From: Caproicibacterium amylolyticum | GTDB lineage: Bacteria; Bacillota; Clostridia; Oscillospirales; Acutalibacteraceae | Length of the DNA: 64,000 nt | Direction of reading: 5' to 3' | NCBI RefSeq assembly: GCF_014467055.1 | Contig: NZ_CP060696.1 | Span: 1,736,001-1,800,000, forward strand | Part shown: positions 9,123 to 17,497 of the stretch, piece after piece | Layout of the letters: every line of letters begins with the position of its first letter | How positions within the stretch are numbered: the first letter of the stretch is position 1 | Notes under the pieces: generated by a model | What the model was told of the DNA's origin: nothing | What the model saw: the letters and a program-made list of their open reading frames with translations, nothing else | The model's database searches: none | Program-made: the position numbers and the translations under genes

Positions 9123-10699
9123 TTTGTGTTCTCCTCCTCTGCTTTTCTGCTGCCCGCGCTCTGTTCCGGCAATGCTGACGGCCCAACGTTCGGCAGCTGC
9201 TGCTTGATTGTCAGGGAAAACCAGAATGTGCTTCCCTTTCCCATTGCACTGCGCACACCGTAAGCACCGTCGTGCATATCCAAAATAGTTTTGACAATCG
9301 ACAGACCCAAGCCCGTGCCAATCTGCGCGCGCTTATGTTCCTTGTCGACTTTGTAATAGCGTTTCCAAATATCCTGCAGTTTTTCTTCCGGAATACCCTC
9401 ACCGGTGTCGGTCACTTCTATTTTTACCTGAGAACCGTCAACTACCTGCCGCAGCATCACCCTGTGGTCGCTGCCGGTGTAAGTAATTGCGTTGTTAATG
9501 AGATTATATACAACCTGCGAAATTTTCAGCTCGTCCGCGTAAACAACGACATCCTCATCCGCTTGAAAGGTCAGCACACAGTCGGTCATTTTATCGTAAC
9601 GATGCAGAATACTGCGAATGTTGTCTGTCAAATCAAATTCCGTTTTCTCAATCTTTTGCGTACCGGACTGCAATTTGCTCAGGTCAAGCGTATCATTGAC
9701 CAAAGAAGTCAGCCGATTCGCTTCATCTATGATGATCTGCACATTTTCCGGCGTGTTTTCGCCGGGCAGGTCGCGCATGATTTCTGCATAGCCGGAAATC
9801 ATGGTAAGCGGTGTACGCAGGTCGTGGCTGATATTTGCCACTAAATCTCGCTGAAGATGTTCGACCTTGCCCAATTCCCGTGCCGCATAGTTCAGCGTAT
9901 GCGCCAGCTGTGAGATCTCATGGTATGCATTTTCATCAAATGAAACATCATAATCGCCGGTTGCAAGTTCCTTGGCGGTTTCCGTAATCCGGATAATCGG
10001 GGAACTGATATGGTGAGAAAGGTACAGCGCCAACAGCGCACCTACCCCCAGCAGAATCAGTGTCAACCAAATAATTTGTGTGCGGATAGTGCGAATGGTC
10101 GCATCCATCGGGGTCAGAAGCGTGTAAAGGAAAATCATGTATTCGTTCCCACTGCCGTCCTGCTTCACCGTTGCGTACACCTGCGCACGGTTGGAACTAT
10201 CTTTACCGCCGCCCTTACTATCTATGATTTCATAATGTTTGCCACCCTCCGCCACGGTCTTTTGCAGCACCTCCATTAAGTGCTGGCCAATTAAAACCGA
10301 AAAACGGTTCGGCGAAAAATCATTGTTAAAAATAATTTGGCCATCCGCACGGATCCCGACCGCATAAATTTGTCCGCTGCGGGCGGTGTTCTCAATCATA
10401 TCACTTAAATTCGGGCTGTAAAGATTCTGCTGAATCGTTTCCGCAGCCTCGCTAAGTTCGTTTCGCTTCGTCTGCTCATAAAACTGATCAAAAAAAACCG
10501 TTTGAAACAGCCAGAGCACCACCAGTACCACTGCGGCAAAAGCCGCAAAGGAACCAAATATGCGCCACTTGATGCTGACGTTTTTCCATGATTCAAACAG
10601 ATGATTTACAGAAACACGGTGCGGTCCACGCGGCGGCCTTTGTTCCGGCGAAGCCGGCACCGGTTTGCTCTGTGCCGCCAGCGGCTCATTCTGCTTCAA
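9119..10699 (-). CDS. Membrane sensor histidine kinase
   Basis: 526 residues. After a proline-rich cytoplasmic start of about 40 residues come a first membrane helix (FGSFAAFAAVVLVVLWLFQ), an extracytoplasmic sensing domain of about 130 residues, a second helix (IIWLTLILLGVGALLALYL) and a HAMP linker. The dimerisation box with the phosphoacceptor is NISHDLRTPLTMISGYAE, and the ATP-binding domain has NLINNAITYT (N box), DTGEGIPEE (G1), and GTGLGLSIVK (G2). It forms a pair with the overlapping OmpR-type regulator upstream. The stimulus is not recognisable. Confidence 0.92.
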   Translation of the reverse strand: MKQNEPLAAQSKPVPASPEQRPPRGPHRVSVNHLFESWKNVSIKWRIFGSFAAFAAVVLVVLWLFQTVFFDQFYEQTKRNELSEAAETIQQNLYSPNLSDMIENTARSGQIYAVGIRADGQIIFNNDFSPNRFSVLIGQHLMEVLQKTVAEGGKHYEIIDSKGGGKDSSNRAQVYATVKQDGSGNEYMIFLYTLLTPMDATIRTIRTQIIWLTLILLGVGALLALYLSHHISSPIIRITETAKELATGDYDVSFDENAYHEISQLAHTLNYAARELGKVEHLQRDLVANISHDLRTPLTMISGYAEIMRDLPGENTPENVQIIIDEANRLTSLVNDTLDLSKLQSGTQKIEKTEFDLTDNIRSILHRYDKMTDCVLTFQADEDVVVYADELKISQVVYNLINNAITYTGSDHRVMLRQVVDGSQVKIEVTDTGEGIPEEKLQDIWKRYYKVDKEHKRAQIGTGLGLSIVKTILDMHDGAYGVRSAMGKGSTFWFSLTIKQQLPNVGPSALPEQSAGSRKAEEENTN

Positions 10700-11366
10700 A
10701 ACGGTACCCCACTCCCCTGAGTGTCACAATGAATTTTGCGTAGGGGCCAAGACTCCTTCTCAGCAGCTTAATGTGCGTATCCAGTGTACGGTCATCCCCA
10801 TAAAAGTCGTAGCCCCACACATTGGTGATCAGCTGCTCACGCGTCAAAGCGATATTACGGTTGCTGACCATATAGAACAAAAGGTCATATTCTTTCGGCG
10901 AAAGTTCAGCTTTTTCCCCGTCCAGTGTTACAATGCGGCCGGTAAAATCAATCGTCAGTCCCTCGAAAGAAACGACCTCTTTCTGCGGACCGCTGCCGGA
11001 CTTTGCGCGCTTAATGATAGCACCCACACGCATCATCAGTTCCTTTGGTGAAAACGGTTTTACAACATAGTCGTCAATGCCAAGTTCAAAGCCGTGGATT
11101 TTATCGTATTCCTCACCGCGGGCAGAAAGCATCAGTACCGGTGAATCACAGACTTTGCGGATTTCTTTCACAGCAGAGAAACCGTCCAGTTCCGGCATCA
11201 TAACATCCATAACGATCAGGTCGAAATCCCGCGGGTGGTCGCGGCAGGTCTGTACCGCTTCCATACCATCCCCGGCCTCCACAACTGCGTAGCCCTCAAA
11301 CTCCGCATACTTGCGTATCAGCAGGCGAATCTTTTCCTCATCATCAACCACTAAAATACGATACAT
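10686..11366 (-). CDS. OmpR/PhoB family response regulator
   Basis: 226 residues. The receiver domain has the acidic pair VVDDEE at 7-11, the phosphorylatable Asp in LIVMDVMMPELDG at about 54, and the VKPFSPKEL lysine at about 104. The C-terminal winged helix (FEGLTIDF..., ELSPKEYDLLFYM, RTLDTHIKLLRRSLG, TLRGVGYRFE) is typical of OmpR/PhoB DNA binding. It overlaps the kinase gene by 14 bases and is the first gene of the operon, downstream of a near-consensus promoter. Target genes are unknown. Confidence 0.93.
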   Translation of the reverse strand: MYRILVVDDEEKIRLLIRKYAEFEGYAVVEAGDGMEAVQTCRDHPRDFDLIVMDVMMPELDGFSAVKEIRKVCDSPVLMLSARGEEYDKIHGFELGIDDYVVKPFSPKELMMRVGAIIKRAKSGSGPQKEVVSFEGLTIDFTGRIVTLDGEKAELSPKEYDLLFYMVSNRNIALTREQLITNVWGYDFYGDDRTLDTHIKLLRRSLGPYAKFIVTLRGVGYRFEAE

Positions 11367-11411
11367 CTGAATTCCTCCTCAAAAAGCAGTTATTCTCCCA
11401 ATCATTACTTT

Positions 11412-11440
11412 ATTATAGCGCACCCTTAGGCGACCTGCAA
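11412..11440 (-). promoter_or_regulatory. Promoter for the two-component system-gpsA operon
   Basis: On the minus strand: TTGCAG, 17 bases, TATAAT, 46 bases before the response regulator start. Confidence 0.8.
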
Positions 11441-11540
11441 ATCCTGTCAGTGTAGGGATTATCATTTCTGAATTAAACATAATCTATCCATGTGAACAGC
11501 CCGTGAAAAGTTTTTCATCATAAGATGAAAAGCAAAACGC

Positions 11541-11569
11541 TTGCACCCCGCCGCAAAATACGGTATAGT
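11541..11569 (+). promoter_or_regulatory. Promoter for the Rrf2 pair
   Basis: TTGCAC, 17 bases, TATAGT. The AT-rich segment just downstream (11570-11590) is a reasonable place for an Rrf2 operator, but no clear palindrome was seen there. Confidence 0.7.
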
Positions 11570-11640
11570 TATAGTAAATAAATTTAGTAATGTTTCCGGC
11601 AGCCTGCACCGCAGCCGGAAAATCAGAAAGAAGGAGCCGG

Positions 11641-12078
11641 ATGAAATTATCCACACGCAGCCGCTACGCTTTAGAGGGAATGCTTTACATAGCCGCATAT
11701 GGGCAGGACAGGCCTGTTCCAATAAAAGAAATCGCAGAGAAAACCGGCATCTCCATGGCCTATCTGGAACAGATCTTTTTTCTGCTGAAAAAGGCCGGCA
11801 TCACTTCCACCATTCGCGGCAGCCGAGGTGGTTTTGTTGCTGCCAAGCCACTGCAGGAAATTACCGCCGGCATGATCGTACGTGCAATTGACGGAGCGAT
11901 TTCCCCAGTAAGCTGCGTTGAAGATCCGCAGCAGTGCGCCACCAAGAGGTTGGCTGTCTGCCCGACACGTCCACTGTGGATTGAAGTGACAAACGCAATT
12001 TCCAGTACGCTGGACAGCATGACGATGGAAGATCTGCGCAGCGGCTTTCTGGCAGAAAGCGAGGCACAGAAAGAATGA
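11641..12078 (+). CDS. Rrf2/IscR-type regulator with three cluster cysteines
   Basis: 145-residue winged-helix regulator. MKLSTRSRYALEGMLYIAAYG and the HTH (IKEIAEKTGISMAYLEQIF) followed by IRGSRGGF are the Rrf2 family pattern. Cysteines in SCVEDPQQC and AVC are spaced C-x6-C-x7-C, close to the C-x5-C-x7-C that binds a [2Fe-2S] cluster in IscR, so it probably senses Fe-S status or redox state. The ATG at 11641 has AAGGAG upstream. Its stop overlaps the start of a second Rrf2 gene by four bases. No cysteine desulfurase gene follows, unlike typical iscR loci. Confidence 0.88.
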   Translation: MKLSTRSRYALEGMLYIAAYGQDRPVPIKEIAEKTGISMAYLEQIFFLLKKAGITSTIRGSRGGFVAAKPLQEITAGMIVRAIDGAISPVSCVEDPQQCATKRLAVCPTRPLWIEVTNAISSTLDSMTMEDLRSGFLAESEAQKE

Positions 12079-12470
12079 AAATTTCCACGAAAGGCCGGTA
12101 TGGCCTGCGCGCCATGCTGGCACTCATTCGAAATGATGATGAGTTGGTCTCCCTCTCCACGATTGCCCAGAAAGAGTCCCTTTCGCTGAACTATCTGGAA
12201 AGTATTTTTTCCCAGATGAAGCGTGCTGATTTGGTCATAGGCGTAACCGGTGCACAAGGCGGTTACCGCCTGACCCGGCACGCTGACCAAGTCAGCGTTT
12301 ATGAAGTTCTGCGTGCGCTGGAAGGCAGTCTTTCCGTAACGGAACCGGAAACTTCCATGCCGCCTATCCGCCAGTATTTAACGGACCACGTTTGGAACGT
12401 CATTGACGGAAAGGTTGAAAAAATTCTGCGCAGTATGTCTCTGCAGGATTTGGCAGCAAACCGCAAGTAA
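12075..12470 (+). CDS. Rrf2 family regulator without cluster cysteines
   Basis: 131 residues with the Rrf2 start MKISTKGRYGLRAMLALI, HTH (LSTIAQKESLSLNYLESIF) and wing GVTGAQGGYRL. It has no cysteine at all, so it cannot bind a cluster in the IscR way. It may sense something else, act apo, or form mixed dimers with the partner encoded just upstream. The four-base ATGA overlap implies coupled translation and matched amounts of the two proteins. The gene ends at a strong terminator. Confidence 0.85.
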   Translation: MKISTKGRYGLRAMLALIRNDDELVSLSTIAQKESLSLNYLESIFSQMKRADLVIGVTGAQGGYRLTRHADQVSVYEVLRALEGSLSVTEPETSMPPIRQYLTDHVWNVIDGKVEKILRSMSLQDLAANRK

Positions 12471-12474
12471 AAGC

Positions 12475-12519
12475 AAAACGGTCTGCGCGACTGAGAAAGT
12501 CTGCGCAGACCGTTTTGTT
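12475..12519. terminator. Strong bidirectional terminator
   Basis: AAAACGGTCTGCGC pairs perfectly with GCGCAGACCGTTTT, and the 14-base loop can extend the stem further (GACT with AGTC). It can end the Rrf2 operon from the left and the alcohol dehydrogenase gene from the right. Confidence 0.9.
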
Positions 12520-12524
12520 ATATT

Positions 12525-13709
12525 TTAGTAATTGGCGTTTTTATAAATTTCATAAGCTGCCGGAATATCCAGCTTGCAGAACGTGCCAACTGTACGTTCA
12601 CCGCCGTACATACAGTTGGAGGCAAGCTGTTTGAGCACTTCGTCAGACTGAATACCAACTCCCTGCAGTTCAGAGAAACAGGTCGGCATGCCGAGGGAAC
12701 GGAAAAAGCGTACCGTCAGCATAATGCCCGCTTTCGCTTTTTCCTCTGTTTCGCCGTTCCAAACGCCCCAAACTTTTTCCGCATAGCGTGCAAAACGCTC
12801 CGGCGCACTGGACATTACGTAATTTGCCCAGGAATCCCACACAGCAGAAAGGCTGGCACCGTGAGCAACGTCAAACATAGCGCTGAGCTCATGTCCAAGC
12901 TGATGGACTGAAAAATCTTTTTCATTGCCAAGGCCGGTCAAGTTGTTGTGGGAAACACTGCCGCTCCACATCAGCTCACTCATGGCATCATAATTTGTTT
13001 GGTCGCAGTGTGCCACGCGGCCGTTGCGGACAATTACGCGCATCACTGCTTCTGCAATTTCATCTGTCAGCTGATTGTTGCGGTCAATGGTGAAGTAACG
13101 GTCAAGCGTATGCATCAGCATATCCGTAATGCCGCAGGAAAGCTGAAAACTCGGCAGCGTGTATGTAAGCTCCGGGTTGAGCACCGCAAATTGGGGGCGG
13201 TTGAAGTCCGTGTTCAAACCGCGTTTGCGCTTCGTTTCCTCATCAGTTAAAACAGCGGAGTCGCTGGTTTCGCTGCCCGCCGCCGGAATTGTCAGAACCA
13301 CGCCGACCGGATAAGCGCCGGTCACTGCTTCTTTACGCGTCCAGAAATCCCAGATATCCTTTCCCGGATGTGCAAGGCCAATGGCAACTGCCTTGGCAGT
13401 ATCAATGACGCTGCCGCCGCCGACTGCCAGTACAAAGTCCGCGCCAAACAACTCTGCGCGTTTTTCAGCTTCTCTGGCAAACGACAGGCGGGGATTCGGA
13501 TGCACACCGCCCATGATTTCCGCCGCGATTCCCGCCTGCTGCAAAACCGTTTCAATCCGGTCAATCAAGCCGCTGCGTTTGGCACTGCCGCCGCCGTAAA
13601 GCACCAGCACGCGGCTGCCGCCATACTTTTTGATTTTTTCGGCTGTCTTCAGTTCGGCATCTTTTCCAAATACGACCTCTGTAGGACATTTATATTCAAA
13701 ACTCTGCAT
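12525..13709 (-). CDS. Iron-containing alcohol dehydrogenase (butanol dehydrogenase/YqhD type)
   Basis: 394-residue group III alcohol dehydrogenase that interconverts aldehydes and alcohols with NAD(P)H. GGGSVIDTAKA (about residues 95-105) is the nucleotide-binding motif. The metal-binding part includes DMLMHTLDRYF and the later VHQLGHELSAMFDVAHGAS with the histidine ligands. The VVFGKDAE N-terminus and DFWTRKE segment fit the BdhA/YqhD branch. It is monocistronic between two hairpins. Use as an electron sink in fermentation is likely; the preferred aldehyde cannot be read from sequence. Confidence 0.9.
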   Translation of the reverse strand: MQSFEYKCPTEVVFGKDAELKTAEKIKKYGGSRVLVLYGGGSAKRSGLIDRIETVLQQAGIAAEIMGGVHPNPRLSFAREAEKRAELFGADFVLAVGGGSVIDTAKAVAIGLAHPGKDIWDFWTRKEAVTGAYPVGVVLTIPAAGSETSDSAVLTDEETKRKRGLNTDFNRPQFAVLNPELTYTLPSFQLSCGITDMLMHTLDRYFTIDRNNQLTDEIAEAVMRVIVRNGRVAHCDQTNYDAMSELMWSGSVSHNNLTGLGNEKDFSVHQLGHELSAMFDVAHGASLSAVWDSWANYVMSSAPERFARYAEKVWGVWNGETEEKAKAGIMLTVRFFRSLGMPTCFSELQGVGIQSDEVLKQLASNCMYGGERTVGTFCKLDIPAAYEIYKNANY

Positions 13710-13734
13710 TTGCCCAATACCTCTCCTTCAACAC

Positions 13735-13783
13735 AAAGAGCGGGCGCTCCGGCATACACTTTCCGCAGACCGGATGCCCGCTT
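13735..13783 (-). terminator. Probable terminator after the aminopeptidase gene
   Basis: AGCGGGC-GC-TCCGG pairs with CCGGA-T-GCCCGCT, a 12-pair stem with a small bulge. The T-run after it on the minus strand is weak (CTTTGTGTT), so termination may be incomplete. Confidence 0.5.
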
Positions 13784-13789
13784 CTCTAT

Positions 13790-15202
13790 TTATTCGGCTT
13801 CAAAGAACACTTTCATGGCCTGATACGTCATATATTCATCCAGTTTGCTGGTAACTTCAAACGGTGCATGCATGGACAGCACCGGCACACCAACATCGAC
13901 AACGTCAACATTCATGCCGGCAATATACATAGCAACCGTTCCGCCGCCGCCTGCGTCGATTTTGCCAAGCTCGCCAATCTGCCAGAGGACCTCGTTCTCG
14001 TCAAACAGACGGCGAATCTCGGAAACAAATTCTGCACAGGCATCGCTGGTGTCATACTTGCCGCGTGCACCGGTATACTTGGACATACCAACACCATTGT
14101 TAAGATAAGTGGAGTTGTTTGCCTCATATGCATCCGGGTAATTCGGGTCAAACGCCGCTGTGACGTCCGCAGACAGGCAACGGGACTTTGCCAGCACATG
14201 GCGAACTTTCAGACCTTCTGCGTCTGCAAGGTCTTCAATGAAGTCATGCAGATAGTTAGAATCCAAACCTGTGTTGCCAACACTGCCGATTTCTTCGCGG
14301 TCAGCAAGGACCGTAATCGCGGTGCGCTTCGGTGTTTTGGTTTTAACAGCTGCCATCAGCTCTGCATAGGCGCAGGAGCGGTCATCCTGACCGTAGGCAC
14401 CAACCAGCGCACGGTCAAAACCAATGTCACAGGGATGAAATGCGGGTGTAAACGCAATATCAGCGGAAACAAAATCTTCCTCTGTAATGCCGTACTGTTC
14501 GTTGAGCAGCTTCATTACATTCAGCTTAAACAGGCGCTCACCGTCTTCGTCGCGAACCGGGCGGCTGCCAACCAGAACATTCAGTTTTTCACCCTCAATT
14601 GCCTTGTCAGCCGTTTTTTTGGACTGCTCACTGGAAAGGTGTGGCAGCAGGTCGCTGATGGTGAACAGCGGGTCGCCCGGCTCTTCGCCAAGACGCAGGT
14701 CAATATTGGTGCCGTCCTTGCGGCAGATGCGGCCGTGCATGGACAGCGGAATGGTTGTCCACTGATATTTTTTAATACCGCCGTAGTAGTGCGTTTTCAG
14801 CTGGGCAAGGTCGTTCTGCTCAAACAACGGATGCGGCTTCAAGTCCAAACGTGGGCAATCAATGTGCGCAGCAGCGATATGAACGCCCTCTTTGCAGCCC
14901 TCTGTACCGATAACTGCCAGAATCAAAGACTTAGAACGGTTGTTGTAGTAGACTTTGTCCCCTGCTTTGTATTTTTTGTCTGCATCAAAGGGTACAAAAC
15001 CTGCATCTTCTGCAATTTTAACCGCAGTGGTAACCGCTTCACGCTCTGTTTTGGAATTTTCAAGAAAATCCTTGTAACCCTCGCAGAAAGCATCCGCCTT
15101 TTTAATTTTGGAATCGCTGACAGAGAAAAAACCGTTTTTACGGTTCACTAACAATTTCTCTGCAAGCTCCTTTGCATCTGGTTTATCATTTTTTTTAGCC
15201 AT
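13790..15202 (-). CDS. M18 family aminopeptidase
   Basis: 470-residue cytoplasmic metallo-aminopeptidase of the M18 family, which removes N-terminal (often acidic or hydrophobic) residues from peptides. The metal-binding features are visible: AAHIDCPRLDLKP near residue 105, GQDDRSCAYA and DREEIGSVGNTGLDSNYL in the middle, and a late SMHAPFEVTSKLD. The start at 15202 has GGAGGACTAC upstream; the longer in-frame start at 15220 would overlap the ribosome-binding site. It is the last gene of the minus-strand run from 18844 and lies 14 bases after the transglycosylase gene. Confidence 0.9.
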   Translation of the reverse strand: MAKKNDKPDAKELAEKLLVNRKNGFFSVSDSKIKKADAFCEGYKDFLENSKTEREAVTTAVKIAEDAGFVPFDADKKYKAGDKVYYNNRSKSLILAVIGTEGCKEGVHIAAAHIDCPRLDLKPHPLFEQNDLAQLKTHYYGGIKKYQWTTIPLSMHGRICRKDGTNIDLRLGEEPGDPLFTISDLLPHLSSEQSKKTADKAIEGEKLNVLVGSRPVRDEDGERLFKLNVMKLLNEQYGITEEDFVSADIAFTPAFHPCDIGFDRALVGAYGQDDRSCAYAELMAAVKTKTPKRTAITVLADREEIGSVGNTGLDSNYLHDFIEDLADAEGLKVRHVLAKSRCLSADVTAAFDPNYPDAYEANNSTYLNNGVGMSKYTGARGKYDTSDACAEFVSEIRRLFDENEVLWQIGELGKIDAGGGGTVAMYIAGMNVDVVDVGVPVLSMHAPFEVTSKLDEYMTYQAMKVFFEAE

Positions 15203-15216
15203 TTGTAGTCCTCCAT

Positions 15217-15873
15217 TCATTTCGTCACTGATGACGAATTGTGTGTATAATATAATTTCTTATATTGTGCGTAGTTATCCATAACTTTTTTCGCATATGC
15301 CCGCGTTTCAGAAAAAGGAATCTGTTTGAGTGTTTTTCCGTCAGCAGAATAATTTTTATTTTTCAGCCAGCCGCTGACGTTTCCCATACCGGCATTATAA
15401 GCCGCAAGAGTGGTGCTCTGATTTGGAAACAGTTTTTCTAAAGTAGCAAGATATTTGCAGCCAAAGCGAATGTTCACCTTCGGGTCATACAAATCATCTG
15501 TTGTATACTGCTTTTTATCGCTTTTATCCATTGTGGAAAGCATCCAGGAAAAAGTATCCGGCATAATCTGCATCAGGCCAACCGCCCCCGCCTGCGACAC
15601 ACACTTCGGGTCAAAGCCGCTTTCCTGCTTGATGACTGCGTAAACCAAAGCCGGTTCAACATGAAATTCCTTTGCTTCCAGTTCAACGTATTCAGAATAG
15701 GTGCGCGGATAAGAAGCATACTCCAGCTGCTGGCTTGACTTCTGCATGGACAGTGTACAGACATACGCAATCAATGCAAATATAACCACAACTGCCATCA
15801 CGATCAATGTACGGTTGCGAATAGCAATCATGCGGTGCACTCTTGTCCGTGCGCTGTCGGAAACTCTGCTCAT
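15217..15873 (-). CDS. Membrane-anchored lytic transglycosylase (SLT domain)
   Basis: 218 residues: a short basic cytoplasmic N-terminus, one membrane helix (LIVMAVVVIFALIAYVCTL, about 25-43), and an SLT domain. The SLT domain contains the catalytic glutamate in VIKQESGFDP, then AVGLMQIMPDTF and LAAYNAGMGNVSGWL. It cleaves peptidoglycan between MurNAc and GlcNAc from the outer face of the membrane. The ATG at 15873 shares ATGA with the end of coaE and has GGGAG upstream, so that start was chosen over an in-frame TTG at 15891. Confidence 0.88.
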   Translation of the reverse strand: MSRVSDSARTRVHRMIAIRNRTLIVMAVVVIFALIAYVCTLSMQKSSQQLEYASYPRTYSEYVELEAKEFHVEPALVYAVIKQESGFDPKCVSQAGAVGLMQIMPDTFSWMLSTMDKSDKKQYTTDDLYDPKVNIRFGCKYLATLEKLFPNQSTTLAAYNAGMGNVSGWLKNKNYSADGKTLKQIPFSETRAYAKKVMDNYAQYKKLYYTHNSSSVTK

Positions 15874-16472
15874 ATACTCTCTCCCAGCCAAGCCTGCAGC
15901 TGCTTTTGGGCATGTTGGGGTACTTCCTGCGGCAGAAGTGAACCGTCCAATATGCAGTCTGCATGCTCTTTAAAATAGTCATCTCCATACTGAGATGCCA
16001 TACGCAGCCACGCTTCTTCCTCACTGATTTTGTCACGCTGCATAATTCGTTTCAGCCTGATCTGCTGCGGTGCCAGTACAGCGGCAACCAAAGTGCACAT
16101 TTTTTCAAGGCCGCCCTCAAACAGCTGTGGTGCATCAATGATAATAATGCCGATTCCCCGCTGCTCATACTCCGTAATTTCATGAGTAATCTGTTCCAGA
16201 ATTGCCGGATGTGTAACCGCATTCAGCCGCTGCACAGACTGTTTATCCGCAAAAGCGCGGCTTGCCAGCAGACGCCGGTCCAGCACACCGTTTTTTAGGA
16301 TATCCCCACCAAATTCCATCTGCAGCGCCTTTTGTACGGCAGGATCCTCAACCACTTTCCGCGCCAGCTTGTCGCAGTCAATGACCGCACAGCCAAGCGT
16401 ACGAAATGCCGCCGACCATGTGGACTTTCCAGCGCCGGTAGGCCCGGTCAGGCCGATTATCCTGCTATGCAA
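15870..16472 (-). CDS. coaE: Dephospho-CoA kinase
   Basis: Phosphorylates the ribose 3'-hydroxyl of dephospho-CoA in the last step of CoA synthesis. It has the P-loop GLTGPTGAGKST close to the N-terminus, VIDCDKLARKV, TVLAPQQIRLKR-like lid residues (VLAPQQIRLKRI) and the usual length of about 200 residues. A TTG start at 16472 is preferred because GAGGTG lies seven bases upstream and it gives the normal family N-terminus; a GTG at 16499 without a good site would add nine residues. It overlaps the end of the sua5 gene and the start of the transglycosylase gene. Confidence 0.88.
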   Translation of the reverse strand: MHSRIIGLTGPTGAGKSTWSAAFRTLGCAVIDCDKLARKVVEDPAVQKALQMEFGGDILKNGVLDRRLLASRAFADKQSVQRLNAVTHPAILEQITHEITEYEQRGIGIIIIDAPQLFEGGLEKMCTLVAAVLAPQQIRLKRIMQRDKISEEEAWLRMASQYGDDYFKEHADCILDGSLLPQEVPQHAQKQLQAWLGESI

Positions 16473-17484
16473 GGGAAAGCACCTCAAATCCGGCTGCACG
16501 CATCAGGCGGTTGTAAACAGCAAGCCCCACTCCTTTTGGCTCCGGGCAGCGTGCATAAACCGTACTGGCACCGTGTTCATCAAACTCACGCAGTGCATCG
16601 AACAGTTCCCGCGCCATCGCGTCGTCGTCTGTACTGCCGCCGTAGCAGATTGCCGGGACCTGCAGCTTTTCATCATCGCCGTTGTAGCAAAGCGCCATAA
16701 CGCCCGGCTCAGCATGTGCATTGACATATGCCGCGTACTGTGCGTCGTTTCCCTTCAAAATAATGACATTTGCCTTCGGGGAGTAATGTTTGTATTTCAT
16801 GCCCGGTGAAACCGCACGTACACCCTCTTTCAGCGGGTGCAGTACCGCGTCGTCCATTTCGACGGTACCCAGAACCGCACGCAACTGTTCCAGGGTGATT
16901 CCACCGGGACGAAGCAGGCGCGGTGGATTGGTTGCCAGCGTAATTACCGTACTTTCCACACCGACTCCGCAGGGACCACCGTCCAGCACCGCATCAATCT
17001 TACCGCTCAGGTCATGCAGTACATGCTGTGCAGTAGTCGGGCTGGGCCTGCCGGATGTATTTGCAGAAGGTGCCGCAAGCGGCAGACCGCTTTCCGTAAT
17101 AATCCGCTGTGCTGCCGGATGTGACGGAAAGCGGATTGCCACTGTAGGCAGGCCGGCACTTACCTCATTTGGAATACACGGAGCCTTCGGTAAAATCATG
17201 GTCATAGGCCCCGGCCAAAAAGCCTTTGCCAGCTTTTTCGCCGAATCCGGCACTTCCGCAACCAAATCATAAATCTGCTCAAACTTTGAAATATGGACAA
17301 TCAGTGGGTTGTCTGCCGGGCGTCCTTTCGCCGCAAAAATTTTTGCGGCAGCGGCACCGTCCAGTGCGTTTGCGGCAAGTCCGTAAACAGTTTCCGTAGG
17401 AATACCAACCAAGCCGCCGCTGCGTAATATTTGCGCGGCGCGCGCAAAGCCCTCATCATTTGCCTGCAGGGATTCTGTCTGCAT
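16465..17484 (-). CDS. L-threonylcarbamoyladenylate synthase (Sua5 type)
   Basis: Makes threonylcarbamoyl-AMP from threonine, bicarbonate and ATP for the universal t6A37 tRNA modification. The YrdC domain occupies about residues 10-200 (GGLVGIPTETVYGLAANA, KGRPADNPLIVHI, TVAIRFPSHP, PSANTSGRPSPT). A linker with the Sua5 signature SPGMKYKHYSPK leads to a C-terminal Sua5 domain, so this is the long two-domain form (339 residues). It starts 13 bases after prfA, an arrangement often seen in Firmicutes. Confidence 0.92.
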   Translation of the reverse strand: MQTESLQANDEGFARAAQILRSGGLVGIPTETVYGLAANALDGAAAAKIFAAKGRPADNPLIVHISKFEQIYDLVAEVPDSAKKLAKAFWPGPMTMILPKAPCIPNEVSAGLPTVAIRFPSHPAAQRIITESGLPLAAPSANTSGRPSPTTAQHVLHDLSGKIDAVLDGGPCGVGVESTVITLATNPPRLLRPGGITLEQLRAVLGTVEMDDAVLHPLKEGVRAVSPGMKYKHYSPKANVIILKGNDAQYAAYVNAHAEPGVMALCYNGDDEKLQVPAICYGGSTDDDAMARELFDALREFDEHGASTVYARCPEPKGVGLAVYNRLMRAAGFEVLSLA

Positions 17485-17497
17485 AGATCTTCCTCCT

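Noticed and set aside
13868-15151. 427-codon plus-strand frame opposite the M18 aminopeptidase gene
   Set aside because: The minus strand encodes a complete, well-motifed M18 protein with a good start; the plus frame has Cys/His/Asn-rich unlike-protein composition and no start signal.
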